A stretch of 55,254 nt of DNA from Bacillota bacterium (lineage in GTDB: Bacteria > Bacillota > Clostridia > Christensenellales > UBA1242). A program made the position numbers and the translations under genes. Within the stretch, counting starts at the first letter, position 1; each line of letters starts with the position of its first letter. Shown here in pieces: positions 1 to 7,902 of the stretch. Below the pieces are notes generated by a model. It saw only the letters and a list, made by a program, of their open reading frames with translations, had not been told where the DNA came from and did no database searches. The DNA lies in assembly GCA_009784185.1 (NCBI GenBank), contig WRCD01000001.1, forward strand, positions 1-55,254, written 5' to 3'.

Positions 1-7
1 AAATTTA

Positions 8-70
8 ATATCATTCGAGTGAAACGAGAATATCATTACGAAGTAATATCATTGGCAACGACAATATCAT
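8..70. repeat. Array of ATATCATT units with small palindromes
   Basis: The 8-mer ATATCATT occurs four times at short regular intervals. Between copies lie short self-complementary segments, for example TTAC-GAA-GTAA, CGAGTGAAACGAG and a degenerate TTGGCAACGACAA. The array ends just before a ribosome-binding site (AAAAAGGAA) and the ATG of the four-helix-bundle remnant. I recall similar arrays upstream of S23/Avd-like four-helix-bundle genes in clostridial genomes, but cannot check this here. Confidence 0.6.
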
Positions 71-85
71 TAAAAAGGAATGCAA

Positions 86-187
86 ATGAAAGAAAATTTG
101 CTGATAGAGAATTCAAAAAAATTCGCCGTTGACATAATTAACCTGCGTCTTAACCTCATACGACGACAATTTTATTGTACTGGATAA
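86..187 (+). pseudogene. Truncated four-helix-bundle (S23/Avd-like) protein remnant
   Basis: An ATG preceded by AAAAAGGAA opens a 33-residue frame beginning MKENLLIENSKKFAVDII. This resembles the N-terminus of four helix bundle proteins (23S rRNA intervening-sequence / bAvd-like family), which usually run to about 120 residues. The frame ends at TAA 185-187. Another frame just downstream gives FIVLDKSVYISK, resembling the family's EFVLSKQ segment, so a frameshift followed by loss of the rest is likely. The family assignment rests on a short stretch recognised from memory. Nothing else gene-like is seen between 188 and 300. Confidence 0.5.
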
Positions 188-328
188 GAGTGTTTATATT
201 TCAAAAGCTTATGTAATTACAATACGATAAATTGTTATCGCGAATGCAAAAACTAGAAATCAAAAACAGACGTTGTGGTGTACAGACCCAAACTATACTA
301 AAAATATGCCGCGCTGGAGGAATAGATT

Positions 329-1036
329 ATGAAATTATACCTGTCGTCACAATTTGATAAAGACGGACCTGAATCCTTGCAGATTTTAAGAGATTGGGCA
401 AAAAAGCACAACAGAGTCGCCTTGATTCCAAACGCAAAAGACATGGAAGAACCTGAAAAGATTGCCGGCTCCGTATCTAAGTATACCGCCATATTGCAGG
501 GGCTTGGATTTGAAGTTTCCGTGTTGGACTTAAAGGACTATTTTAATCAGCCGGAAGCATTGCACAAGGCTGCAGAACCATTCCGTACGTTTTTTGCCTT
601 AGGGGGTGGGTGCTACACTTTACGCCAGGCAATGAAGCTTAGTGGATTTGATGACTTTTTGCATTCAATCAGCAACAGCAATGACTACCTATATGCCGGA
701 TTCAGCGCAAGCGCAATGGTGCTGGCAAAGAACATTGACTGTTTAAAACTATCACCGTTAAATGCAATTGATAACGTATACGATACGACGCATGGCCACT
801 GCCCGGTTGACGGCGGACTTGGATTTATAGATTATATGCCGGTTGTGCATTATGATGAAAACATGAAAGAACACCGGCAGAAACGACTGGAATTTTTAAT
901 AGCAAACAACCGGCCGCACAGGCTTTTGCGGGACGGCAAGGCAATTGTGGTTGACACCAAAACCGGCCATGAGCGGTTTTATCCTCTACAACCCAGACCG
1001 GAAGCGGGAGAAACCGGCAATCAGCATATCAGATAA
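329..1036 (+). CDS. Peptidase S51 (dipeptidase E-like) family protein
   Basis: A 235-residue cytoplasmic protein. The order of motifs fits peptidase family S51: an early Rossmann-like strand, ALGGGCYTLRQAM near residues 90-102, and the nucleophile elbow GFSASAM near residue 124, where the family has G-x-S-A-G. S51 serine peptidases hydrolyse Asp-X dipeptides (PepE) or cyanophycin-related substrates; which applies here cannot be told. The start is supported by TGGAGG at 315-320. It stands alone, with a bidirectional hairpin terminator immediately after. The second glycine of the elbow is serine here, a mild departure. Confidence 0.8.
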   Translation: MKLYLSSQFDKDGPESLQILRDWAKKHNRVALIPNAKDMEEPEKIAGSVSKYTAILQGLGFEVSVLDLKDYFNQPEALHKAAEPFRTFFALGGGCYTLRQAMKLSGFDDFLHSISNSNDYLYAGFSASAMVLAKNIDCLKLSPLNAIDNVYDTTHGHCPVDGGLGFIDYMPVVHYDENMKEHRQKRLEFLIANNRPHRLLRDGKAIVVDTKTGHERFYPLQPRPEAGETGNQHIR

Positions 1037-1063
1037 AAAATGAGCATTGCGCTCATTTTTTGT
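1033..1063. terminator. Bidirectional terminator
   Basis: AAAAAATGAGC-ATTGC-GCTCATTTTTTG forms an 11-bp stem, A-rich on one side and T-rich on the other. It lies between the convergent S51 peptidase and alcohol dehydrogenase genes. Confidence 0.85.
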
Positions 1064-1064
1064 T

Positions 1065-2129
1065 TTATTTCTTGGTTTCGTATGGGGTTACAAGCCATTT
1101 TACACAGTTATCTTTTTTGTTGCCGAATATGTCGTAGCCCTTAATTATGTCGTTAAGCGGAGCCTTGTGCGTATATAAAAACCTTGTGCCAATCTTGCCG
1201 GCGGCAATCAGGTCAAACAATTGAGGTATGTGGTTGGCATCTACAAGACCCATTTTAATTGTAATGTTTTTGGCCCATAGTTCGTTTAGCTTTAATGTTT
1301 GAGGTTGTTCAAACACTCCAACTATCGAAACGGTTCCTCCTGCCCGCACCGAGTCAATTGCAGAGTTGTAAGTAGGGGTTACTCCAACACATTCTATTGT
1401 TACATCGGCACCGCGCCCGCCGGTTATTTGTTTTATTTTTGCAACGGCATCTTCCTTAGCCGGGTTAAGAGCAATGTCGGCTATGCCCTGCTTTTTGGCC
1501 ATTTCAAGACGCATTTCGTTTGTATCAACCGCAATTATTCTGCTTGGGCCCCATAGCCTTGCGGTCATCATTGCACACATTCCAATTGGGCCGCAGCCGA
1601 ATACCGCAACTGTGTCACCGGGCTTAATACCGCCGTTTTGGGCTCCAAAATAACCGGTGGATATAACGTCGCCCGTAAGCAGCACATCTTCTTCGGTTAA
1701 GCCTTGCGGAATAAGGTGCATTCCGGTATGCGCGTGCGGCACACGCACGTATTCTGCCTGACAGCCGTTTATGGTGTTGCCAAACTGCCAGCCGCCGTCT
1801 TCACATTGGCTGTATTCACCGCGCACGCAATGGAAACAATGTCCACAAAAGCTTATGCAGGACACAGATACTTTATCGCCTTTTTTAAATCCGCTTACGG
1901 CCGGGCCCGTTTCAACTACTTCCCCGCAGAACTCGTGTCCAAGTATGGTACCCGGCTTAACAGTTGGCACTCCTCCGTGGAAAATGTGTATGTCGGTTCC
2001 GCAGATGGTAGATAAGGTGACACGCACTATTGCGTCATCGTCTTTTAATAGCTTTGGCATCGGCACGTCTGTCAGTGCAATCTTTTCAGGCCCGCTGTAA
2101 ACAACGGCTTTCATGGTTTTTTGTTTCAT
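1065..2129 (-). CDS. Zinc-dependent alcohol dehydrogenase (MDR family)
   Basis: A 354-residue medium-chain dehydrogenase/reductase. The N-terminal GroES-like domain has the catalytic-zinc motifs CGTD (about residue 43) and GHEFCGE (about residue 66). A four-cysteine structural zinc lobe follows (C-x-x-C-x-x-C-x7-C, residues 96-110). The Rossmann domain carries FGCGPIG near residue 176. It probably oxidises or reduces a small alcohol or aldehyde with NAD(P); TICGTD and the overall pattern resemble clostridial isopropanol/butanediol-type enzymes, but substrate is not determined. Start chosen at the ATG after AAGGAG (about 2139). Monocistronic. Confidence 0.9.
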   Translation of the reverse strand: MKQKTMKAVVYSGPEKIALTDVPMPKLLKDDDAIVRVTLSTICGTDIHIFHGGVPTVKPGTILGHEFCGEVVETGPAVSGFKKGDKVSVSCISFCGHCFHCVRGEYSQCEDGGWQFGNTINGCQAEYVRVPHAHTGMHLIPQGLTEEDVLLTGDVISTGYFGAQNGGIKPGDTVAVFGCGPIGMCAMMTARLWGPSRIIAVDTNEMRLEMAKKQGIADIALNPAKEDAVAKIKQITGGRGADVTIECVGVTPTYNSAIDSVRAGGTVSIVGVFEQPQTLKLNELWAKNITIKMGLVDANHIPQLFDLIAAGKIGTRFLYTHKAPLNDIIKGYDIFGNKKDNCVKWLVTPYETKK

Positions 2130-2220
2130 GGTATTCTCCTTCGGTTTTTAAATTTACGGATTTAGTATACCAAATTTTAACAAAAAAACACAAGCGAACG
2201 AATTCAATTATAGGATGAAA

Positions 2221-2251
2221 ATAAAAAGAGCGGCAGACGCCGCTTTTTTTG
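2221..2251. terminator. Bidirectional terminator
   Basis: AAAAAGAGCGGC-AGAC-GCCGCTTTTTTT: a GC-rich stem flanked by A and T runs. It ends the minus-strand gene 2256-2624. Confidence 0.8.
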
Positions 2252-2255
2252 TTTG

Positions 2256-2624
2256 TTATTTTTTGCCCGAACTTTCTTTTTTAGCTGTTTTGAGGTTTTC
2301 TTTCTGCTCTTTTGCAGCACGCTTAAAGTCTTCGTCGGTTATATTAACATTTTTACCGGACCTTAGGTCTTCCATATAGCCCGCAGCGTTAAGGCTGCGC
2401 TTTGCCTCCATTACCTTTCTAAGCTCTGCATCCATTGGTTTGCGTTGTATGCCAATAACGGCAAGATACCACATTATCAGTAACGAAACCAGGAAGAAAA
2501 TAATGACTCCTAAAAGAACAACCGAAACACCGGGAGGCTGCGCAAACACTGAAATTATTGCGGCCGCCGCCAAACATAGCACTAATCCCAAACCAACCGG
2601 CAAGATACCCTTTAAAAAACTCAT
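2256..2624 (-). CDS. Small membrane protein of unknown function
   Basis: 122 residues, not recognised as a named family. Two hydrophobic segments (about residues 5-28 and 33-56) are followed by a hydrophilic, Lys/Glu-rich cytoplasmic tail ending KKESSGKK. The start follows AGGGGAG. Its own terminator lies downstream. The gene is divergent from the leaderless hydrolase gene at 2788. Confidence 0.65.
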   Translation of the reverse strand: MSFLKGILPVGLGLVLCLAAAAIISVFAQPPGVSVVLLGVIIFFLVSLLIMWYLAVIGIQRKPMDAELRKVMEAKRSLNAAGYMEDLRSGKNVNITDEDFKRAAKEQKENLKTAKKESSGKK

Positions 2625-2751
2625 AACAAACTCCCCTTTTGTTTAATATATACATATGTTCCATATTATTACATTAAATAACAAAATAACAAAACGTTTT
2701 ACAGTAAAAATTTTAGAATTTCTACAAAAACAGTCAGGGCAACAAAAACCC

Positions 2752-2781
2752 TTGCGGGTTTTTTATTTTGTGTGCTATACT
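2752..2781 (+). promoter_or_regulatory. Promoter placing the transcription start at the ATG (leaderless)
   Basis: TTGCGG (2752-2757), an 18-bp spacer, then TATACT (2776-2781). The expected +1 is 7 nt on, at 2788, which is the A of the start codon. No Shine-Dalgarno sequence is present; GTGCTATACTTAGCAC around the -10 is palindromic. Confidence 0.6.
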
Positions 2782-2787
2782 TAGCAC

Positions 2788-3396
2788 ATGAATGTTATAT
2801 TTGTGCATGGATTAAATCATTGGTACGAAGCGTACTTCTGGCCATGGCTGACCGAGTTCTGCACCGGGCTGGGTTTAAACATTGTTAAGCCCGAATTTCC
2901 GTGTCAGATAAGAAACAACGAGGTTTATTACAAAGACTGGGCAAGAATTATGGACGAGAAAATTAAGGGCGTGGATTTATCTGATACAATGGTAATAGCT
3001 CACTCTATGGGCAGCGTGTTTTCGGTTAAGTATTTTACCGAGAGAGGCCTGAATTTTGACACCTTTATTGCGCTTGCGGGCTCAACCAAGCCGCGCTGGC
3101 CGCTGTTCCGCAGACAGATTAAGACCTTTGTGCCCGAAAAGGCCGGAACCTGCTATGACTTTTCTAAAATGGCAAAACACAGATATGCCTTGTATTCTAT
3201 ATCGGATGATGACAATTATTTTGCTACCGAGCATTTGGTTAAGTATGCGGACAGAATTAATGCCGTTCATGTGCCAATTGAAAATGCCGGGCATTTCAGA
3301 AGCGACACAGTATGTAAAAACCAATTGACCGAGATAATAACCTCGGTTGTTAAAAGTAAAAATTGCGGTAAGGAGAAATGTTATGGCACTGATTGA
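2788..3396 (+). CDS. RBBP9/YdeN-family alpha/beta hydrolase
   Basis: A 202-residue cytoplasmic serine hydrolase. VIFVHGLNHWYEAYFWPW (residues 3-20) gives the oxyanion-hole strand and the W-x-x-W/L pattern typical of RBBP9/YdeN proteins. AHSMGS (about residue 72) is the nucleophile elbow, and the His of ENAGHF (about residue 172) completes the triad. Physiological substrates for this family are poorly defined. The mRNA is probably leaderless. The 3' end overlaps the next gene by 14 bp in another frame, so the two are likely co-transcribed. Confidence 0.85.
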   Translation: MNVIFVHGLNHWYEAYFWPWLTEFCTGLGLNIVKPEFPCQIRNNEVYYKDWARIMDEKIKGVDLSDTMVIAHSMGSVFSVKYFTERGLNFDTFIALAGSTKPRWPLFRRQIKTFVPEKAGTCYDFSKMAKHRYALYSISDDDNYFATEHLVKYADRINAVHVPIENAGHFRSDTVCKNQLTEIITSVVKSKNCGKEKCYGTD

Positions 3397-4045
3397 TGCA
3401 AAATGTAAAAACTGCGGAGCAGCACTTCAGGTTGACAACGAGAAAGAGGGTTATGCCTGCGGCCATTGCGGCGCAAAGTTTGTTAACGAAAAAGTGATAA
3501 ACCAAACTATTAACCAGCAAATTATTGCGGGCGAAGATGCCGACAGCCTGTTTATGCGCGCGGTTACTTTTACCGAGCTTGGAGAATATAAAGACGCCGA
3601 GAAATTGTTTAAAAAACAGATACATATAGCTCCGCATGACTATCGGGGCTGGTACGGCCTGGCGGTGGCGGTGACACAAAACTGGCAGCTGTACAGCGAC
3701 GAAGCCATAAACAACTACATGAAAAAAGCCGAAAAATTGAGCACGCCAGAGGAGCAGCAGCACTTTAAGGCCGAATATGAAGCATATTTAAAACATTGGG
3801 CCAAAGAGTTTAACAAAGAGATTAAAAGCATTAAGCGCGCGAGCCTGGGCCGCAAAGCAAAGTTTGTGCTTCTGGTGGTGATGGCGCTTGCAATTCTGGG
3901 CGGAAGTGTTTACGGGCTTCTTGTTTGCTGGAGTGAGTACAACTCCGGCTGGCTGCTGTTTGTTTCTGTTGGAGCAAGCTTGTTTGCCCTGTTTATTAAT
4001 ATATCAATCTGGCAGCTGATAATGCGGGCAACAAGGCGCAAATAA
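3383..4045 (+). CDS. Zinc-ribbon/TPR-like membrane protein
   Basis: The start at 3383 is favoured by AAGGAG at 3369-3374. The 220-residue product opens with a zinc ribbon (CKNCG near residue 8 and CGHCG near 27). A helical region with TPR-like character follows (FTELGEYKDAEKLFKKQI). Two C-terminal hydrophobic segments lie near residues 155-205. The architecture suggests a membrane protein with a cytoplasmic metal-binding and repeat module. Function unknown. The start overlaps the end of the hydrolase gene. Confidence 0.7.
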   Translation: MALIDAKCKNCGAALQVDNEKEGYACGHCGAKFVNEKVINQTINQQIIAGEDADSLFMRAVTFTELGEYKDAEKLFKKQIHIAPHDYRGWYGLAVAVTQNWQLYSDEAINNYMKKAEKLSTPEEQQHFKAEYEAYLKHWAKEFNKEIKSIKRASLGRKAKFVLLVVMALAILGGSVYGLLVCWSEYNSGWLLFVSVGASLFALFINISIWQLIMRATRRK

Positions 4046-4048
4046 ATA

Positions 4049-4083
4049 ATAAAAAACATCTCCTGCGAGATGTTTTTTAATTT
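4049..4083. terminator. Bidirectional terminator
   Basis: AAAAAACATCTC-CTGC-GAGATGTTTTTT, a 12-bp perfect stem between convergent genes. Confidence 0.9.
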
Positions 4084-4091
4084 GCCTTGAG

Positions 4092-4409
4092 TTATTTTGT
4101 AAGGCCGTTTGCCTGGCTTTGCATTAAGAATGGGTTAAGCCAAGACAATGCAATGAAACAGAATATCAGGTAAAGAATTCCGCGGTCCGTTGCTCCAAGC
4201 TTAGCAAGTCTCTTACCAGCCGCATATTGCCAGTAAATGGCGTATATGCCGAAGGTAAAAATGCTCATAAAGAAATGTCCCCATGGTCCAAAGCCTTCGC
4301 CGGTTTCTTTTTTAAGCTCGCCCTGAAACATGCATGGCCATACGATTGCGTAGATTCCAAATGTAAAGATATACAATAGAATCATAACGCCGATACCTCT
4401 TTTCTTCAT
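4092..4409 (-). CDS. DUF4234-like membrane protein
   Basis: 105 residues with three hydrophobic segments. The motif FTFGIYAI-(V/Y)-W occurs twice (near residues 15 and 53), as in DUF4234 proteins. Start supported by AAGGAG. The upstream -35 region contains a TGACAA-acc-TTGTCA palindrome (4451-4465) overlapping TTGACA (minus strand, 4461-4466). That could be an operator, or could be chance. Function unknown. Confidence 0.65.
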   Translation of the reverse strand: MKKRGIGVMILLYIFTFGIYAIVWPCMFQGELKKETGEGFGPWGHFFMSIFTFGIYAIYWQYAAGKRLAKLGATDRGILYLIFCFIALSWLNPFLMQSQANGLTK

Positions 4410-4570
4410 AACTTCTCCTTTATTTATAATACTCGTATTTTAACAAATTATGACAAACCTTGTCAAACAAATAGCTTTAGATATTAAAACTTACAATAAA
4501 AATCGGGCAGTTGTTATTGGGCTTGCTTTTATTTTGATATATTGATATACTTTTATGTATTTATTTTATT

Positions 4571-4613
4571 AATTCCCTTCTTAACAGAGGGGTGCCACGG
4601 AGTGGCGGGGTGT
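4571..4613. repeat. Type A palindromic repeat, single copy (A1)
   Basis: AATTCCCTTCTTAACAGAGGGG, then a small hairpin TGCCAC-GGA-GTGGC, then GGGGTGT. It matches the type A unit seen across the window. It lies directly before the dehydrogenase start and supplies the G-rich sequence upstream of it. Confidence 0.8.
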
Positions 4614-4616
4614 ATT

Positions 4617-5402
4617 GTGAATAAAATTGCTGTTATAACCGGCGGCGCAAGCGGAATCGGACTGGCGGTTGGAAATATGCTAAGAGAAACCGGGTTTACG
4701 GTTGTTGTAATAGATAAAGCCTGCAATTCATCGGAGGCTGGCTTGGTTTACCGGGCAGATGTGACCGACGAAAGCAAAATGAAAGAGGTTTTTGCCGATA
4801 TCGCTAAAAAGCACAAACAGGTTGACGTTTTAGTAAACTCCGCAGGTTATGCCCTGCTGGGTGCGGTTGAACTGGTTGATGCAGATGCCGTCCGAAAACA
4901 ATTTGACGTGAATCTGGTTGGAAGCGCAAATGCGTACAAGTTTTGTCTGCCGCTAATGCCTTGCGGCGGCAAGGTTATATTTTTATCAAGCGCGGCGGGG
5001 CTTAACCCGCTGCCGTTTAGGGGGTTTTATTGCTCCAGCAAGGCCGCCGTGCATATGCTGGCGCTAAGCGCAAGGCTGGAATGTAAATCCTTTGGAGTGC
5101 AGGTTGTATCCATATGCCCGGGCGATGCAAAAACAAACTTTAACGCAAACAGGGTTCGGGAGTTGAAAACCAACGAACGCTATGGCAATGCAATACAAAA
5201 ATGCTCCGACCACCTGGACAAGAAAAACGACGAGCGAATGCCGGTTGAAAACGTCTCAGGAAAAATTATTAAAATAATTAACAAAACAAAAAACAAGCCG
5301 CTGTATATAATAGGCAGAAAAGAAAAGTTTTTCCACTTTGTTTGCAGATTTCTGCCGGAGAGCGTTAAACTATGGATTTTATACAAAATGTATTACAAAT
5401 AA
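4617..5402 (+). CDS. Short-chain dehydrogenase/reductase
   Basis: The product begins MNKIAVITGGASGIGLAVG if GTG 4617 is the start; upstream in-frame codons run through the type A repeat and are hydrophobic and unlikely. The classical SDR features are present: TGGASGIG (cofactor loop), NSAGYA, the catalytic Ser in SSAAG, and YCSSK (Tyr/Lys, about residue 144). About 261 residues, NAD(P)-dependent, substrate unknown. The C-terminal part is long and basic. There is no classical ribosome site; GGCGGGGTGT from repeat A1 precedes the start. Confidence 0.85.
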   Translation: MNKIAVITGGASGIGLAVGNMLRETGFTVVVIDKACNSSEAGLVYRADVTDESKMKEVFADIAKKHKQVDVLVNSAGYALLGAVELVDADAVRKQFDVNLVGSANAYKFCLPLMPCGGKVIFLSSAAGLNPLPFRGFYCSSKAAVHMLALSARLECKSFGVQVVSICPGDAKTNFNANRVRELKTNERYGNAIQKCSDHLDKKNDERMPVENVSGKIIKIINKTKNKPLYIIGRKEKFFHFVCRFLPESVKLWILYKMYYK

Positions 5403-5407
5403 AAATG

Positions 5408-5440
5408 GAAAACCGCGTTGTAGATACGCGGTTTTCTTAA
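5408..5440. terminator. Bidirectional terminator
   Basis: GAAAACCGCGT-TGTAGAT-ACGCGGTTTTC hairpin. It serves the dehydrogenase gene (+) and the small-peptide gene (-). Confidence 0.8.
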
Positions 5441-5459
5441 GGTTAAATTAGCTAAAAAA

Positions 5460-5510
5460 TTATTTCTTTGTTACTTTCTTTTTAGCTGCTGGTTTCTTTG
5501 CTGCTGGCAT
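5460..5510 (-). CDS. 16-residue Lys/Ala/Pro peptide (histone H1-tail-like)
   Basis: ATG at 5510 opens a complete frame encoding MPAAKKPAAKKKVTKK. It has a strong ribosome site (AAAGGGAGGG), a promoter TTGCTT-17-TACAAT (5542-5570, minus strand) and a terminator downstream, so it looks like a real expression unit despite its size. The composition resembles H1-like or HC1-like nucleoid-associated tails, which would suggest nucleic acid binding. That is inference from composition only. Confidence 0.6.
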   Translation of the reverse strand: MPAAKKPAAKKKVTKK

Positions 5511-5541
5511 AGATTTTACCCTCCCTTTAGTTATCACGCAC

Positions 5542-5570
5542 ATTGTAAGGCTTTGTTAAAAAATAAGCAA
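5542..5570 (-). promoter_or_regulatory. Promoter of the 16-residue peptide gene
   Basis: Minus strand TTGCTT (5565-5570), 17-bp spacer, TACAAT (5542-5547). Confidence 0.55.
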
Positions 5571-5635
5571 CTAAATTAACATATATTTTTATTAAAATTG
5601 CAAGTATTTTTGCCGGCAAAACAGCCCCATAATAT

Positions 5636-5666
5636 TTGACATATTAAAGTATAAGCTTTATACTTG
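5636..5666 (+). promoter_or_regulatory. Promoter with operator-like palindrome before the SPFH cluster
   Basis: TTGACA (5636-5641), 17 bp, TATACT (5659-5664). The perfect inverted repeat AAGTATA-AGCTT-TATACTT (5648-5666) covers the -10, so a repressor site is plausible. No regulator can be named. Confidence 0.6.
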
Positions 5667-5699
5667 TTTTAACTAAATCTACATAAGGAGAAACTGGCC

Positions 5700-6797
5700 A
5701 TGGGTTTACTAAAAAATATCTTTTGGGAAGACAACACCAAAAACACAATCGTCTATAAAATTGACATGAAAAACGACTACATCAGCAAGGGCTCTGCGCT
5801 TACCGTGCGCGACAGCCAGGTTGCTATTTTTGCACATAAGGGAAAGATGTGCGACGTGTTTCTGCCGGGCTTTTACAAGCTGGACACAAACAGCATACCG
5901 ATTATAACAAAACTCTTAAGCTGGAAATACGGTTTTCAGAATCCTTTCAGAAGCGATGTGTATTTTGTAAACACAAAACAATTTGCGGGCGAAAAATGGG
6001 GAACGGTCAATCCGATTATTATCCGCGATGCCGATTACGGCGCAGTACGTATACGCGGCTACGGTACATACAGCTTTAAGGTTAAGGATGCTTTTGTATT
6101 TATGCAGGAACTGTCGGGCACAAACAGCAGCTTTAAAACCCAGGACGTTACGGATTACCTCAGGAGCATGGTTATAACCGGCATATCGGACGCAATAGGC
6201 AAAAGCAAGGTTCCTATTTTAGAAATGGCCGGCAACCTGAGAGAACTTGGTAAATATGTTGAGGACAGCCTGCAGGACTGCTTTAATGCAATTGGCATAG
6301 AGCTGACTAAGTTTAACTTTGAAAACTTTAGCCTTCCGCCTGAACTGGAAAAAATGATGGACCAGGCAACCGGTATGGGCATGATGAGAGGCAGCATGGA
6401 CGTATATACCCAAATGGCTCAGGCGGACGCACTTAAAGAGGCGGCCAAAAACCCGGGGATGGCAGGCAGTACTATGGGCGCCGGGCTCGGCATGGGCCTG
6501 GGTATGGGCATGGGTCAGATGTTTGGCAATATGGCTCAGCCGGCAGCTCCGGCTGCTGCTAAGGCTAGCGGTACCGATTGCGGCAAATGCGGCAACCTTA
6601 TTCCGGACGGCGCTAAGTTCTGCCCTAAATGCGGAACCCCAAGCGGAGCGGTTTGTCCGCATTGCAAACATTCGGTTAAGCCCGGCGCTAAGTTCTGCCC
6701 GGACTGCGGGAAACCGCTGACGCGCACCTGTGCAGGCTGCGGAGCAAGCCTTAGTGCAACGGCCAAGTTCTGCCCGGACTGCGGGAAAGGAGTGTAA
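5700..6797 (+). CDS. SPFH-domain protein with C-terminal zinc ribbons (YdjI-like)
   Basis: 365 residues. The N-terminal half (about 1-210) is an SPFH/band-7-like domain of the virion-core/YdjI type. A Gly/Met-rich linker follows (about 255-285). Three zinc ribbons end the protein, each with CxxC pairs (CGKCGN...CPKCG, CPHCK...CPDCG, CAGCG...CPDCG). In Bacillus the YdjI homologue sits in the ydjFGHI membrane-stress operon with PspA-like YdjF. Here it heads a four-gene operon, with AAGGAG before the ATG. It probably acts at the membrane as a scaffold; its ligand is unknown. Confidence 0.8.
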   Translation: MGLLKNIFWEDNTKNTIVYKIDMKNDYISKGSALTVRDSQVAIFAHKGKMCDVFLPGFYKLDTNSIPIITKLLSWKYGFQNPFRSDVYFVNTKQFAGEKWGTVNPIIIRDADYGAVRIRGYGTYSFKVKDAFVFMQELSGTNSSFKTQDVTDYLRSMVITGISDAIGKSKVPILEMAGNLRELGKYVEDSLQDCFNAIGIELTKFNFENFSLPPELEKMMDQATGMGMMRGSMDVYTQMAQADALKEAAKNPGMAGSTMGAGLGMGLGMGMGQMFGNMAQPAAPAAAKASGTDCGKCGNLIPDGAKFCPKCGTPSGAVCPHCKHSVKPGAKFCPDCGKPLTRTCAGCGASLSATAKFCPDCGKGV

Positions 6798-6815
6798 CGC
6801 CCCTTGGAAGAAATA

Positions 6816-7880
6816 ATGAACGCAAAAGAAAAGGCTACGGATATTGAAAAATGCCCCAGCTGCGGCGCAAACCTTACCTTCAGCCCCGAAAAGCAATTGT
6901 TGAAATGTGACCATTGCGGAACCGAGGTAGAAATTGAAAGTGCCGTATCCGAGCAGCAGAACTTTGAAAAACTGTTTACAAAAGCCGACAGCAGCTGGGC
7001 AAAAGACACACATATATTCAGATGCAACAACTGCGGCGCAAAAGAGATACTGGAAAAAAAGACTATTGCAACAAACTGCTCGTTTTGCGGAACCACAAAT
7101 GTGGTTGTTACCGAAGAGCTTGCGGGGCTTACCCCAAATGCCGTGGTGCCGTACAAGCTGACCCGTGAACAAGCCAGCGTGAAAGTGATAGAATGGGCCA
7201 AAAAGAAGGTATTTGCCCCAAAAGCGTTTAAACGCAGCATTACACCGGAGGAAATCCGCGGCACATTTAACCCGGCATTTACGTTTGATGCCGACACCGT
7301 GAGCACATACTCGGGTAAGCTGGCAAGATATCATTATACCACGCGTACGGTTAACGGCCGCACCGTAAGCACAAGACACACCACTTACTTTAATATAAAC
7401 GGCTCGTATAACCACAACTTTAAAGAGGTTACAGTCCAGGCGTGTACTACAATACCTTTAATGACAATAAACAAGCTGCTGCCGTTTGAAACAAACAAAT
7501 CGCTTCAATATGACAAAAAATTTCTGCATGGATACACCGCCGCACAACATAGCAAAGACGGCGATAAGTGCTGGATAGAGGCCTGCGGACAAATGGAAAA
7601 CTCCATACGTGCCGGCATATTAAAAAAATACACATACAATGAAGTGGTGCGGCTAAACATTAAAACCAAGCGAAGCAATATCAGCTGGAAATATGTTCTG
7701 CTTCCGCTGTATATCGGGCATTGCAACTGGAAGGCTAAGCTATACAACTTTTTTGTAAACGGCTTTAGCGGCAAGGTTACGGGCAAGGTTCCTACAAGTA
7801 CGCTGAAAGTATTCTTCCTGGTTGCGGGTATTGTGCTTGCGGTTGCCGCAGCGGGTGTATTGTACTGGTATTTTGGATAA
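6816..7880 (+). CDS. YdjG-like TFIIB-type zinc-ribbon membrane protein
   Basis: About 354 residues. Two zinc ribbons stand at the N-terminus (CPSCG...CDHCG and CNNCG...CSFCG). A beta-rich middle domain with two Tyr/Thr/His-rich stretches follows. One C-terminal transmembrane segment (about 325-348) ends the protein. This matches YdjG-type partners of SPFH/YdjI proteins. ATG 6816 has GGAAG 6 nt upstream; TTG 6804 is an alternative that also has a usable AAAGGAG. It follows the SPFH gene by fewer than 20 bp, indicating an operon. Confidence 0.75.
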   Translation: MNAKEKATDIEKCPSCGANLTFSPEKQLLKCDHCGTEVEIESAVSEQQNFEKLFTKADSSWAKDTHIFRCNNCGAKEILEKKTIATNCSFCGTTNVVVTEELAGLTPNAVVPYKLTREQASVKVIEWAKKKVFAPKAFKRSITPEEIRGTFNPAFTFDADTVSTYSGKLARYHYTTRTVNGRTVSTRHTTYFNINGSYNHNFKEVTVQACTTIPLMTINKLLPFETNKSLQYDKKFLHGYTAAQHSKDGDKCWIEACGQMENSIRAGILKKYTYNEVVRLNIKTKRSNISWKYVLLPLYIGHCNWKAKLYNFFVNGFSGKVTGKVPTSTLKVFFLVAGIVLAVAAAGVLYWYFG

Positions 7881-7902
7881 AATTTATTAAGGAGATAAAT
7901 AT

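Noticed and set aside
6219..7415. Long minus-strand frame opposite the SPFH and YdjG-like genes
   Set aside because: Shadow of two convincingly coding genes on the other strand; Cys/Ala-rich nonsense composition and no promoter or ribosome site.
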